A stretch of 64,000 bases of DNA from Paenibacillus sp. GP183 (GTDB lineage Bacteria; Bacillota; Bacilli; Paenibacillales; NBRC-103111): positions 1,736,001 through 1,800,000 of the forward strand of contig NZ_FNSW01000001.1 of assembly GCF_900104695.1 (NCBI RefSeq), in the 5' to 3' direction. Positions 24,401 through 32,846 of this stretch are shown here, one piece after another. The notes under the pieces were generated by a model. The model had not been told where the DNA came from. It worked only from the letters and a program-made list of their open reading frames with translations, and did not search any database. The translations under genes and the position numbers were made by a program. Positions within the stretch are counted from its first letter, which is position 1; each line of letters opens with the position of its first letter.

Positions 24401-27400
24401 TACGAAATCTTGTCGCCAGCCATTCTCCCTAAATTGGTATAACCATTAAAATCAGCGTTAATTTTGATCAGATAGTTACCAGTCGGAGATTCCGGGTTGT
24501 CATACTGATTAAGTGAATAGTAACTGCCAGAATGATTCACCGTGCCTGTACACGCTAACGATGCATAAGTGTACATATTCCCTTTGTCGTCCTTCCAAAA
24601 CTTCGTTGTACCGTTTTGCGTAGGGGACCATCCGCAGTTGTACCATTCGGCAGGATCAGTCATTTGTTGCCCGTAGTAGTTCTTCCATTTCCGAGAATAG
24701 GTGCCTCCCTGCCCCGGAATGTCTAAACTTCCCGTTTTCACAAGCGTACCCGTACGATCATATTCCGCATACTTAATTGACGGGGCCTTGTTTTGCACGA
24801 CAATTAAATGATCATTTTGAGTGAAAAATTTGAAACCAGCATAAGAATCATACGTCAATGCTGTGTCAGTTCGATTGAGCATGTCAGTCCTGCCGATCAA
24901 GGCTCCCGTGTACGCATCATATGTCCATACACCAAGAGAAGTCTTTTCCGATCCGCAACCTGAACTGGTTTGAGGGTTATCATTACTATCAGTGTAATTG
25001 TACGTGAAGCAATAATCCGGTATTAAATAGTTGTACAAGACGTAGATCACGTCACCTGCAACCTCTTGCCCTATCGCTGCACTACCAGTTGTCATAGCCG
25101 CTTTGGTCGATGACGCCTCATTGTACCGTTTATTCCAGTAATATCTTCCAGCATAGTAGTCCGCATTTGTATAATACGGAACGATCTTGTCCGGAGCTGC
25201 TGGTAAGTCAGGCATTTTATAGCTATATCCATAGCCATTGTAATAGCTATCACCAAGTTTAATAGCAAAATCATAAGGATTTACACCATTGCTCCATTTA
25301 TGTTCCATGATACCGGTACAGTATCCATATTGTGAACATGTGGTTTTATCGGGCGCAGCGTAAGTTGGGACACGGCTTTTGTTATAAGCCCATAGATAGT
25401 TGGAAGAATCAAAGTACAGGTACTTCTTATTCGTCCGGAACATACTCCCGAATTGAGTAGGCTGCAGCTTATCATAAGCTGCTGTCGGATTGGTGACAGG
25501 ATTACCATTGATGTCTACCGGAATCAGGATTGGCTGAGATCGGGTTGAGTCTTGGCTTGCCATCGCTTTATACGGCGTAATGTTATCTGGACCATGACCC
25601 GCATCTCCGATTGCTCCTAAAAATGCGTAACTCTGCGAAGGATTCCCCGGCCCGCCCCAATGAACCTTTGAGAAGGTTTCTTGCTGCTCCATCCCTTTCC
25701 CTAGCCCAGCTACAATTTTATTACCTTCTAAGCTCCAATTTGACTTAGACACCGCTTGAAGGCTATTAACGTCGTATAGATTCCATTTGTCTAGGATGGT
25801 ACTTGCACCCATGATGATAGGAGGATTAATTCCAGGTTGGTTATTTTCACCTTCTATCGTAAAGGAAACTGTCGGCGCATTGTTTATAACATCGTACGTT
25901 AGCTCCGTTAAGGGTTGTGTAGTAGAAGCATAAGCTTGTTTTCCATAATCTTCAGTCACAAGAACATCAAACATATATTTCCCTACAAGGTTTCCCTTAA
26001 AAACTAACTTATTGTTATCATAGGAAATTACTTTTACGTCCATTGCACTTATGTTTACCCAAGGATCATCGCTGAAGCCATTATTATTGCTGTCGTACTT
26101 ATATCGCCATTTAACAGATACAATTTGATCGTTATCCGGGGAGTACGATAGGTTCTTAATCGTTACATTCTGTCCACGAATACCGAGTGGCGGCACTTGT
26201 AGCTTGCCAACAGGCGGAAAATCTGGAGTAACTGTTATGCTGCATGAAGAAGCCTGGGAAACGAAGGCACCCGTTTCTGGATTAGTATAATCACTCACTA
26301 ATCCAGTATTATCGTAAACTCGGTTAAGCGTTACAGTAGTCGAAATGTTGGACAATGTTCCGTTGTAGTAAGAACCTAACTTATTGGTCCACTCATCTCT
26401 AGTATGATCGATAGCGGAACCTCTAGGGGAATAACTCTTATCCGCATTAATATCGGTCGCACCCAAAGGTCTGTACTCTTTAACAAGTGCAGGACAACTT
26501 ACAATTGGAACCGGATTAGGCATGACAACATCGATTGTAGCTGTAAGACTTGAACTAGCACCAAACTGGTCAGCTGCAACAGCTTTTACTGTGTGACTGC
26601 CTAACTTTGTCGCTTTAAGATTTTGGAATGCTTCATTGTGCACATCTAATCCGTAATTGCTCGGCAGTCCTTTGACCCAAGTGCTATTACTGGCGTCAAA
26701 CTGCCATGTGTAATAAATGGAATCACCATCAGGGTCATATGGAGTCTTAGGAGTAACGGTGTTATCATGTATGACTCGCAAGTTGAGATAATCGTTCAGA
26801 ACGGCTTGATAAATGGGTACATATCCTTGCGCGTCACCCTGATGAAACCAACCTATATCGAATACTGGAGGCCGGTCGTTAATTGGAGCAGATACGTCTA
26901 AATTGTGGGATGTTATAAAATTCGTCGATGCACAATCAGCAACAACATTTATGTAAATAGTGTTGCTGCCTACCGCTAAGTTAGTAGGGTAGTTAGCATA
27001 ACTGAACACACTGTCTGCCGTTCGACTCGTCACGAGCGGTGAATCCCAGAAATACCCACTTGCAGAAAACCTATACTGATGATACTTATATGTACAACCA
27101 GCCGGAATACTAAATGGTAGAGGGTGTAGCGTAAAAGAATCCCGGAATTTAATAGCCGAAGGATTAACAGTAAAATCGCCTGTTATAACGATCGGCGGCG
27201 TTGGGGTTGGTGTTGATGTTGGTGAGGTAACTGGGTCATAGTAAACATCAATAGTTGGAAAAGGTCCGGTGTATTTATAGGTTATTCCTTTCCACGCAAT
27301 ATCCACCGCCATAAAGTACTTACGACCTTCAGCATTCCCAACTAACCCAGGCGTTCCCATGGCAACATTTCCAATAATTGAATACCCAAAAGGTGAGCCA

Positions 27401-28179
27401 GTCTGGTATACCTGATTATTGAAAACCATTGACACAGCTACGAATTGTTTGCTGTTTATAGTGCCTGACTGTATTACTTGGCAAGTTGGCTGAGTTAAAA
27501 TGTCAGAGCATTTGGTAGCTACAGGATCTAAGTCTATCCCCGATATGGCTGAGGATGGTACAATAGTGCCAGAAGCATCTTTAAAGCTATTAGCATCCGG
27601 TACTATTGAATGATCGTCTGCAACACCACCATTATTACTAGGCTCGTACAAAGCACCACCCGATCCTCCTGTAGATGCAAATGTTGGCATCGAAGCATTT
27701 GTGCCACTAGTGACATCATACGCAACACTCGGAAACGGTCCAGGACAATCAGATACCCCACCTGAAATACAACCCCCAGAAAATTCATACTTATGGCCAG
27801 TATCCTGAGTATTCCATTTGTCGCCTGCACTATTACGCCAAATAACATGCAGAAATGGATGTTTGTTTTCTGTGTAGCTAACAGGTGTGGGCGTGCCATT
27901 AATTCCAGACCACTTAACAGTTTCAGTTGCGGTGTCCAACGTTATAGCTCCAGAACTAGGTGGGCCAGTAACCACAATTTTGGATACTTTGAAACCTGCT
28001 TTATTCACTGGCATATTCACGTATGGTAAGCCCTGCGTTGAAAAGTAACCAGTTGGCGGAACTAAGGTCTTTGGATCTATAACTTGAGCGCTTGCAGACT
28101 GTAACTGCAATATAAGCGGTACAATTATTATAAGGCTGACAATAATAGCGATCACGGAAATCCTTTTCCTATTTTTCAT
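21463..28179 (-). CDS. Giant secreted multidomain protein (PKD, FN3-like, LamG-like), 2238 aa
   Basis: Start ATG 28179 opens with a signal peptide (MKNRKRISVIAIIVSLIIIV... cleavage near SASA). By eye the order is: an N-terminal domain with several Cys; a Thr-Pro linker (PTSTPTPTPP, about 315-325); beta-rich Ig/PKD-like repeats (about 330-770); a Tyr-rich middle (about 850-1410) that reads like a beta-propeller, with GVWTYDAYTGALIG; a LamG/concanavalin-like domain (about 1420-1560, FKMNMRHATEDTSFAGFSFR); two FN3-like modules (about 1796 and 1910, both with GTQ..PTI...RPT..W); and a PKD domain (about 2016, SPKPLYEGDTASFVNKSTDP). No SLH, LPXTG or catalytic motif seen. The SLH-protein gene precedes it by 51 bp. 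Probable surface or matrix adhesin. Confidence 0.85.
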   Translation of the reverse strand: MKNRKRISVIAIIVSLIIIVPLILQLQSASAQVIDPKTLVPPTGYFSTQGLPYVNMPVNKAGFKVSKIVVTGPPSSGAITLDTATETVKWSGINGTPTPVSYTENKHPFLHVIWRNSAGDKWNTQDTGHKYEFSGGCISGGVSDCPGPFPSVAYDVTSGTNASMPTFASTGGSGGALYEPSNNGGVADDHSIVPDANSFKDASGTIVPSSAISGIDLDPVATKCSDILTQPTCQVIQSGTINSKQFVAVSMVFNNQVYQTGSPFGYSIIGNVAMGTPGLVGNAEGRKYFMAVDIAWKGITYKYTGPFPTIDVYYDPVTSPTSTPTPTPPIVITGDFTVNPSAIKFRDSFTLHPLPFSIPAGCTYKYHQYRFSASGYFWDSPLVTSRTADSVFSYANYPTNLAVGSNTIYINVVADCASTNFITSHNLDVSAPINDRPPVFDIGWFHQGDAQGYVPIYQAVLNDYLNLRVIHDNTVTPKTPYDPDGDSIYYTWQFDASNSTWVKGLPSNYGLDVHNEAFQNLKATKLGSHTVKAVAADQFGASSSLTATIDVVMPNPVPIVSCPALVKEYRPLGATDINADKSYSPRGSAIDHTRDEWTNKLGSYYNGTLSNISTTVTLNRVYDNTGLVSDYTNPETGAFVSQASSCSITVTPDFPPVGKLQVPPLGIRGQNVTIKNLSYSPDNDQIVSVKWRYKYDSNNNGFSDDPWVNISAMDVKVISYDNNKLVFKGNLVGKYMFDVLVTEDYGKQAYASTTQPLTELTYDVINNAPTVSFTIEGENNQPGINPPIIMGASTILDKWNLYDVNSLQAVSKSNWSLEGNKIVAGLGKGMEQQETFSKVHWGGPGNPSQSYAFLGAIGDAGHGPDNITPYKAMASQDSTRSQPILIPVDINGNPVTNPTAAYDKLQPTQFGSMFRTNKKYLYFDSSNYLWAYNKSRVPTYAAPDKTTCSQYGYCTGIMEHKWSNGVNPYDFAIKLGDSYYNGYGYSYKMPDLPAAPDKIVPYYTNADYYAGRYYWNKRYNEASSTKAAMTTGSAAIGQEVAGDVIYVLYNYLIPDYCFTYNYTDSNDNPQTSSGCGSEKTSLGVWTYDAYTGALIGRTDMLNRTDTALTYDSYAGFKFFTQNDHLIVVQNKAPSIKYAEYDRTGTLVKTGSLDIPGQGGTYSRKWKNYYGQQMTDPAEWYNCGWSPTQNGTTKFWKDDKGNMYTYASLACTGTVNHSGSYYSLNQYDNPESPTGNYLIKINADFNGYTNLGRMAGDKISYGSLGPYNEPEENDPILVINSTAGVAYTRTFQTYYINGSYYTGLNEFYETVDLNTGAKWGGPKIQEWSKNFAYSPFHINADGSTAGGWCSVSASGTCDMFNWHSSQKVYKNFSNYNYNEQTATNINFGQYVGDGMFLSVYSGATASSGMGYSQGYPTYDKWMFLDVGTVNNTVAYKGFKLGQFVSPTDYDNTDILFKMNMRHATEDTSFAGFSFRMVDPKNRYAVETDGTTLFLSKYVGGARLVIKSITWPFYDNTEYGFKITMSGDMFNVYMDGVPIFIGVQDSTFTKGKIGPFTVKSFVSFTGMSSQINVSSNQWLTGYAILDDPAAGASVQYNGLTFTDPENDPMAGTFQWHIAHTPKFLNNGGYSIYNNTDLTTPQTKLDKVGVYNITLRAEDDPNPFYRWPSVLFDNYRKWSNPFKSTIIVHRRPIVISYSVTQNKDGTLNHNINDYDPDRYDSSNGNCSPPDTTGYNYCQNHGVISRIWGYVDPNGTNVSDKLGSPPIPGTYTFYVQSIDEYGAKSNPAYYPVTLGQGPPLQKPTSTLTFPTGTQANPTMIGTMRPTITWNQFDPNGYNLTGYEVQISDSIGNLVISSGAMSQNAAPNSSASWTVTMDLNPGTLYQVKVRVSDKTMQSNWSNIGWLITNRPPTATMTIPIGTQVAPTIFNSLRPTLQWSQTDLDAGTIFKAFHIQITNEANNLMILDSGQVAQNTSTGTGSWTVTSNLPSGQKLRVWVRVYDGYVWSSYSAQTWMYLNRAPIADFDWSPKPLYEGDTASFVNKSTDPDGDALTFSWIVHRPDQSTFGIVQSQFSQLLNMAGNYVVTLDVSDGKATASITKTVTVLPLTIQSEVAYTQQWLEHHQNKGHQTTLRPRDFYSGEIFIVETRSALAPVAEAKTWIDTTGLAGNDIFITEILQSTSDPNLFHGELFDPVLQSMTDGLPEGLQTIHFEIRYTNGTVKTENIPINIIGNVNQSFGVHRVR

Positions 28180-28230
28180 ATGACACCCTTTTGCTGTAGT
28201 GTGGTTGTGCAAACCATCTACCCCAATAAA

Positions 28231-29361
28231 CTATTGCGCTTTGGCAAACTCAACGGATACTCTGTTATACTTATTAATTAAATAAACCTTACCGAAATTG
28301 CGTATATCTCCTTTTTTAGCATACGTCACAATCCAACCTGAATTTGAAAACACCTTGTTCAAGTTTTCATCCTTTGGCCATCCGAATGGTGCGTCCTTGA
28401 CCAAGAAAAATATACCATCATACGGTGAACCAATCCCCAATGATAAACCAAGAGTAAACCAATTACTTTCTTGTGCTATTTTGTTATCCACAGTTATGTG
28501 GTAAACAAAAATATAGCTGTCATCAAGAGACTCGTGCAGACTAGTCTTAACCTTCAATAGTTCCCAGAAAGGGTCTGACTTATCATCACCATCAACAACG
28601 TGAACCTTATTAAATGTTGCAGTGACACCGCTTTGTACATCTATGGTTGCTGGAAGCTGTATAAGCTTATAACCACTACCAACAATGGTTTCGAAATTAG
28701 TGCCATGGAAAGCAATTTCAGCATTACTTACAGCAAGCTTATCCACTCCCAGCTTGCCTCCCCCATTTATCGTTAAGATCCGCTCGATGATCGTAACCGA
28801 TTGGGCGCGAGTTGTAGACTTATCAGGAGCAAGCTCTCCATTGGACAACCCTTGAATAAGGCCCGCTTTAGCAGCATTGTACATGAGCAATTTATCCTCG
28901 ATCTGAGCGGCTTTGTCTTGGAGTTTGGCGTCTGTGGATCTAACTGATATCCGTGCCATTTCGAGTCGGGTTATGGGTTGATTGATTTCTCCCAAAGAAA
29001 AATCCGACTCCCTCAAGATCCCCTTTGCTTCAGCAGCCTCCACATAAGGCTTGTACCATTCCATTCCCCCTGCAACATTATTCAAAGGAAACTTCATAGC
29101 TGTTACCGCCATTTTCAAAAACTCAGCGCGGCTTACATTCAACTCAGGACGAAACGTTCCATCCTCATAGCCATCTACATAATCTTTATCTACTGCTTTC
29201 ATAATGCTTTCTTTTGCCCAATGTGCCGCGATATCAGTTAACTGCACCTTCGGTTTAACATTCGGCGTGGATTCCATTGCGGAAGCTTCTGAGGTTGACG
29301 ATTTACAACCAATGGAGTGAGCAAAAATGAAAATGCAGATGACAACTAATAATTTTTTCAA
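28231..29361 (-). CDS. S-layer-homology protein, possible atypical lipoprotein, 376 aa
   Basis: TTG 29361 is the best start: AGGAG lies 8 bases away; longer in-frame starts (29391, 29400) lack this and would put extra residues before the signal. Residues 1-19 form a short signal ending SIGC, a lipobox-like site with an unusual His at -4. Three SLH repeats follow: about 32-75 (IAAHWAKESIMKAVDKDYVDG, GTFRPELNVSRAEFLKM), 85-135 (YVEAAEAKGIL, NQPITRLEMARI), 150-195 (YNAAKAGLIQG, PDKSTTRAQSVTIIERI). The C-terminal 175 aa have no recognised domain. SLH repeats bind pyruvylated wall polymer. It lies upstream of, and probably co-transcribed with, the giant secreted protein. Confidence 0.87.
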   Translation of the reverse strand: MKKLLVVICIFIFAHSIGCKSSTSEASAMESTPNVKPKVQLTDIAAHWAKESIMKAVDKDYVDGYEDGTFRPELNVSRAEFLKMAVTAMKFPLNNVAGGMEWYKPYVEAAEAKGILRESDFSLGEINQPITRLEMARISVRSTDAKLQDKAAQIEDKLLMYNAAKAGLIQGLSNGELAPDKSTTRAQSVTIIERILTINGGGKLGVDKLAVSNAEIAFHGTNFETIVGSGYKLIQLPATIDVQSGVTATFNKVHVVDGDDKSDPFWELLKVKTSLHESLDDSYIFVYHITVDNKIAQESNWFTLGLSLGIGSPYDGIFFLVKDAPFGWPKDENLNKVFSNSGWIVTYAKKGDIRNFGKVYLINKYNRVSVEFAKAQ

Positions 29362-29401
29362 GGGGGTCACTCCTATTAATGAATTGGTCATTTTTACCAT
29401 T

Positions 29402-29446
29402 AAAAAACCGCCCTTATATCGCTTTTGACAACGATACAGGGCGGTT
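29402..29446 (-). terminator. Terminator of the RsuA/RsmF operon
   Basis: AACCGCCCT and AGGGCGGTT (29406-29414, 29438-29446), plus an inner ATCG/CGAT step, followed by TTTTTTA on the minus strand. It stands 51 bp after the rsuA-type stop and 41 bp before the SLH-gene start. Confidence 0.85.
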
Positions 29447-29496
29447 CTTCCGCACAATGCTTGCTTTTCTTTTATAAATTAACATAAACTAGCAAA

Positions 29497-30249
29497 TTAT
29501 TCAATATCTATCATGAAATTTTGCAGGGAATTCAACTCAGTCTCGGTCAATTCTCTAACCGCACCAAGGGCCAGAGCTGGATCAAGCTGGAGAGGTCCCA
29601 TTGATATTCGCTTCAAATAAACAACTTGCTGCCCAACCGCTTGCAGCATTCTTTTTACCTGATGAAATTTTCCTTCCATTATGGTCAACTCGATTACGGA
29701 CAGCTTACCCTCAGAAGCATTCCCTGCCTCCATCACGACAAGCTTGGCTGGCAGAGTCACATATCCATCTTCCAATGTAACCCCTTGCTTAAAGGCTTCA
29801 ATCACAGATTCGCCCACTTCCCATTCTACCTTGGCGAAATAGGTTTTGGGAACATGCTTGCGCGGTGACAGCAGGTTATGTGCCAGCTTGCCATCATTCG
29901 TCAGCAACAAAAGTCCCTCTGTATCCTTATCCAAGCGACCCACCGGGAATACATCAAAAGGCTGATAGATTGGGTCCAAAAGATCAACAACCGTTCGATC
30001 CCGGTTATCTTCCGTAGCTGAAACTACTCCCTGTGGCTTGTTCATCATCAAGTAGACAAATTCCCGATAATGAACGGTGTCGCCGTCCACGGTTATTTGA
30101 TCTTTATTCGGATCTACTTGGATGCCGCTGTCCTTGACCTTTTGACCGTTTACCAAAATAACGCCGGCTTTGGTGAGCCGTCTCAGCTCGGAACGAGTTC
30201 CGTAGCCCATGTGCGCCAGAATTTTATCGAGACGCTGCGTGGTTTTCAT
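29497..30249 (-). CDS. RsuA-family 16S rRNA pseudouridine synthase
   Basis: 250 aa. An S4 RNA-binding domain (about 1-60: RLDKILAHMGYGTRSELRRL, VNGQKV) precedes the RsuA/RluB/E/F catalytic domain. The catalytic Asp is in FPVGRLDKDTEGLLLLTNDG (about 98-117), and KRMLQAVGQQVVYLKRISMG (about 204) is the usual C-terminal motif. It isomerises a uridine in rRNA, probably in 16S. The start at 30249 lies 4 bp after the stop of the upstream RNA methyltransferase, so the two rRNA-modifying genes are one transcription unit, ended at 29402-29446. Confidence 0.92.
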   Translation of the reverse strand: MKTTQRLDKILAHMGYGTRSELRRLTKAGVILVNGQKVKDSGIQVDPNKDQITVDGDTVHYREFVYLMMNKPQGVVSATEDNRDRTVVDLLDPIYQPFDVFPVGRLDKDTEGLLLLTNDGKLAHNLLSPRKHVPKTYFAKVEWEVGESVIEAFKQGVTLEDGYVTLPAKLVVMEAGNASEGKLSVIELTIMEGKFHQVKRMLQAVGQQVVYLKRISMGPLQLDPALALGAVRELTETELNSLQNFMIDIE

Positions 30250-30253
30250 TGAT

Positions 30254-31762
30254 TCAGGTCCACCTCCAACCAGGCGGGTACTCGTTTTTGAGCATGCCCT
30301 CGTGCCATTTGCCCCAGCCGACGGAAAACCCGTCGACGCACACGAGGCAGTACCCCTTCAACGCGATCCCAGGTTCATCGCGCCTAACTTCCTCGGGCGA
30401 GACCTCCAGCGTCTCGCCCTTCAAATAACGGATGACGCGCGCATCCGTCACAGCCAAGTTCACCACGCGCCGCGCGTCCTCCATCCGGAGGCCCATCGCC
30501 AGCGCGTGTGAAGGCTCAAAGCGGCCGCGGTGCAGCGCGCCCAGGTACCACCCGGGCCGCACGATCTTCACGCCGCTCAGCTCGGGCAGCCCCTCCGGCG
30601 CCGCATACGCGTGCTCGCCGAAGCAAACGAGCCGCCCGGCGGCTTCGGGCACCACGCCGCTGCGCAGCAGCTCGCGCCCGAACGCCTGCAGCGGCTCCAG
30701 GCTCACGCCCGCGCTAGGCACCGCCGCGCGGGTCCAACCCTTCCGCAACGGTGCGCCTTCGCGCCCGCTGAGCGCAGCCCCAACCGCCGCGTTCTCCGTC
30801 GCGGCGAAACCCTGCCGCCGCAGCACGGCGGCAAAGTGGCCCTCGCCCTTCAGGCGATGGGGCCACAGCCGCGCCGTGCCGGCGACAGCTGCGATGGCGC
30901 GCGCCGAGTAAGCGCCATCGCCCCAAGGCGCCCTCAGCCAGTCCGGGCGCCCCGGGCTAAAGTCCGCATAGCCTCGGACGTCCACAACATCAAAATCGAC
31001 GTGTTCATCCAAAAACGCGGCGATATGCACTTCATTCTCCTCCGGCGAGAACGTACACGTCGAATAAACCATCGTGCCGCCCGGAGCCAGCATGCTGGCC
31101 GCTTGTTCAAGCAGTTCGCGCTGCATCCTTGAATATTCTAGGACAGCTGCCGGCTTCCACTGCGAGATCATATCGTCTTCCTTGCGAAACATCCCTTCAC
31201 CCGAGCAGGGGGCATCAATCAGAATTTTATCGAAATAGGCAGCAAAAGGCTTCATCAATCGTTCTGGCTTTTCATTCAGGACAACTGAATTACGGATACC
31301 GAAGAGCTCAAGATTTTTGACGAGTGCCTTGACCCTGTCCGAGTGGATGTCATTCACAGCCAACATGCCCGTACCTTGAAGCTTTGCAGCGATTTGTGTA
31401 GATTTTCCTCCAGGAGCGGCACATAGATCGAGCACCCGATCCCCGGGTTTCACATCCAGAAGTTCGACAGGCGCCATCGCGCTGGGTTCTTGGATATAAT
31501 AAAGGCCAGCATGATAATAAGGATGCTTTCCCGGACGCTCCCCCTCTTCATAATAATAGCCTTCATTCGACCATGAGACCTTGCTAAGCGTTAAAGGTGA
31601 CTTTTCAAAAAAAGCATCTCCACTTAACTTGAGCGTATTCACTCTTAGGCCATAGGCTCTTGGCTGCTCGTAGCTTTCAGCAAAAGCTGCATATTCGCTG
31701 CCCAGTAATTCCTTCATTTTTTCAACAAATACCGCAGGCAGCTTACTGGTGCTCAAGTTCAT
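30254..31762 (-). CDS. RsmF/NSUN-type RNA cytosine-C5 methyltransferase (paralogue 2)
   Basis: 502 aa, same architecture as the gene at 18414-19775: SAM motif LDLCAAPGGKSTQIAAKL (about 112), catalytic ILIDAPCSGEGMFRKED (about 183), VYSTCTFSPEENEVH (about 232), and a C-terminal PUA-like end (GWGKWHEGMLKNEYPPGWRW). The part from about residue 265 to 440 (DNA 30430-30960) is strikingly GC-rich and Ala/Arg-rich compared with the first half, although the frame stays open and the family motifs flank it. Followed within 4 bp by the pseudouridine synthase gene, suggesting joint rRNA modification. Confidence 0.9.
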   Translation of the reverse strand: MNLSTSKLPAVFVEKMKELLGSEYAAFAESYEQPRAYGLRVNTLKLSGDAFFEKSPLTLSKVSWSNEGYYYEEGERPGKHPYYHAGLYYIQEPSAMAPVELLDVKPGDRVLDLCAAPGGKSTQIAAKLQGTGMLAVNDIHSDRVKALVKNLELFGIRNSVVLNEKPERLMKPFAAYFDKILIDAPCSGEGMFRKEDDMISQWKPAAVLEYSRMQRELLEQAASMLAPGGTMVYSTCTFSPEENEVHIAAFLDEHVDFDVVDVRGYADFSPGRPDWLRAPWGDGAYSARAIAAVAGTARLWPHRLKGEGHFAAVLRRQGFAATENAAVGAALSGREGAPLRKGWTRAAVPSAGVSLEPLQAFGRELLRSGVVPEAAGRLVCFGEHAYAAPEGLPELSGVKIVRPGWYLGALHRGRFEPSHALAMGLRMEDARRVVNLAVTDARVIRYLKGETLEVSPEEVRRDEPGIALKGYCLVCVDGFSVGWGKWHEGMLKNEYPPGWRWT

Positions 31763-31901
31763 CTTTCCTTTTCCGGTTTTCTCGCTAGCTATCGGTATTA
31801 TAGCCGACTTGTTATCAAACAGCCAATCTTTTTAAGATGCAAGGCAGGATTTGCGCATCATTTCCTAGAAGAAATGAACACAATATAAAACGAGGTGAAA
31901 T

Positions 31902-32411
31902 ATGAAGAAGCTGCTCGTTTATTTATCCATAGTCGTTGTTTTATTTGGTGCCATATATGTAATGAACAATCAGTCCAAAAAAACCGACGATCAGAAGTAC
32001 GCAGCGAATCCATACGGCGTTCCTGCCTCCAAACTGAATCCGGCCACCATACCGCTTTTAAGCGATCCCAATTACCAAAACGTTATTCTCCCCAAGGAGC
32101 TTGATCAAAAGCTTGCAAAAAAGCTAAGCTTTTTCGTCTACTATTTTAAATCGGATTGCCCGCACTGCAAAGTAACGACTCCGGTCATTGTTCCCATTCA
32201 AAAAGAAGTCGGTGTCGATGTAAAGCAGTTAAATCTCTTGGAATATAATGAAGGATGGCAGAAATATAACATCCAGGCAACACCGACTCTAATCTACTAC
32301 AAAAATGGTGTAGAGGCTGATCGCCTCACTGGCGGGATTCCCGAGACGGCAGGCGGAGCTGGCAATAAACCCGAGTTGTTCAAGCAATTTTTTCAAAAAT
32401 ATAAAAGTTAA
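31902..32411 (+). CDS. Membrane-anchored thioredoxin-like protein
   Basis: 169 aa. An N-terminal uncleaved helix (about 4-22) anchors it outside the membrane. The thioredoxin fold follows with the redox centre KSDCPHCK (about 85-88, CPHC as in DsbA) and the cis-Pro loop in QATPTLIYYKNG (about 126). A thiol-disulfide exchange role on the cell surface is likely; no partner is adjacent. ATG 31902 follows ACGAGGTGAAAT. It converges with the DUF309 gene with no spacer (stop at 32411, next stop at 32412). Confidence 0.87.
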   Translation: MKKLLVYLSIVVVLFGAIYVMNNQSKKTDDQKYAANPYGVPASKLNPATIPLLSDPNYQNVILPKELDQKLAKKLSFFVYYFKSDCPHCKVTTPVIVPIQKEVGVDVKQLNLLEYNEGWQKYNIQATPTLIYYKNGVEADRLTGGIPETAGGAGNKPELFKQFFQKYKS

Positions 32412-32846
32412 CTACGATTCCTTATCATGGGCTGCGGGCGGGTTCAGCTTCAATTGCTCCACCAAATGTACAAGTTGTTCGTCTTGAATCACAATATGGA
32501 GATCATAAGGCTCGAACGGACTTTGCTCAAATTGGCTTAGCTGCTCCACGTACAGACGACTGTCCTGAACCAGCTTCGCCAGATCAATCCCCAGAGCTTC
32601 AGGGGGATAATGCGACAGCTTATCCAGCGCCGCTGTAAAAAGCTTGATCGAACCGCTCACATTGCCGTTAAAATGATGATAAAGGCCTACTGCAACCTGC
32701 AGCAGACCTTGATATAAATGATTTCGCCCTTCCTCCATCCAAAGCTCTTCCATCACTTCATGGCATTCAAAGTAATCTCGGGCTTCGTTAAAATAATACA
32801 GAAACTCCACATATAAACGGTCATAAGTAAGCATAGGCTTAAGCAT
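32412..32846 (-). CDS. DUF309-family protein
   Basis: 144 aa. The signature helical pattern FNEARDYFECHEVMEELWM (about 17-36) and GLLQVAVGLYHHFNGN (about 49) with a cluster of His, Glu and Trp residues marks DUF309, a family of unknown function with a possible metal site. ATG 32846 overlaps the end of relQ by 8 bp, so the two are coupled. Confidence 0.87.
   Translation of the reverse strand: MLKPMLTYDRLYVEFLYYFNEARDYFECHEVMEELWMEEGRNHLYQGLLQVAVGLYHHFNGNVSGSIKLFTAALDKLSHYPPEALGIDLAKLVQDSRLYVEQLSQFEQSPFEPYDLHIVIQDEQLVHLVEQLKLNPPAAHDKES

Noticed and set aside
28180-28230. c-di-GMP (GEMM) riboswitch before the giant surface protein gene
   Set aside because: The spacer is only 51 bp and no GEMM aptamer pattern was seen in the leader of the SLH gene either. 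The hairpin at 29402-29446 is explained as terminator of the upstream operon.
30432-31132. Overlapping plus-strand frames opposite the second RsmF-type gene
   Set aside because: Same GC effect; Arg/Pro/Ala-rich translations without start signals.
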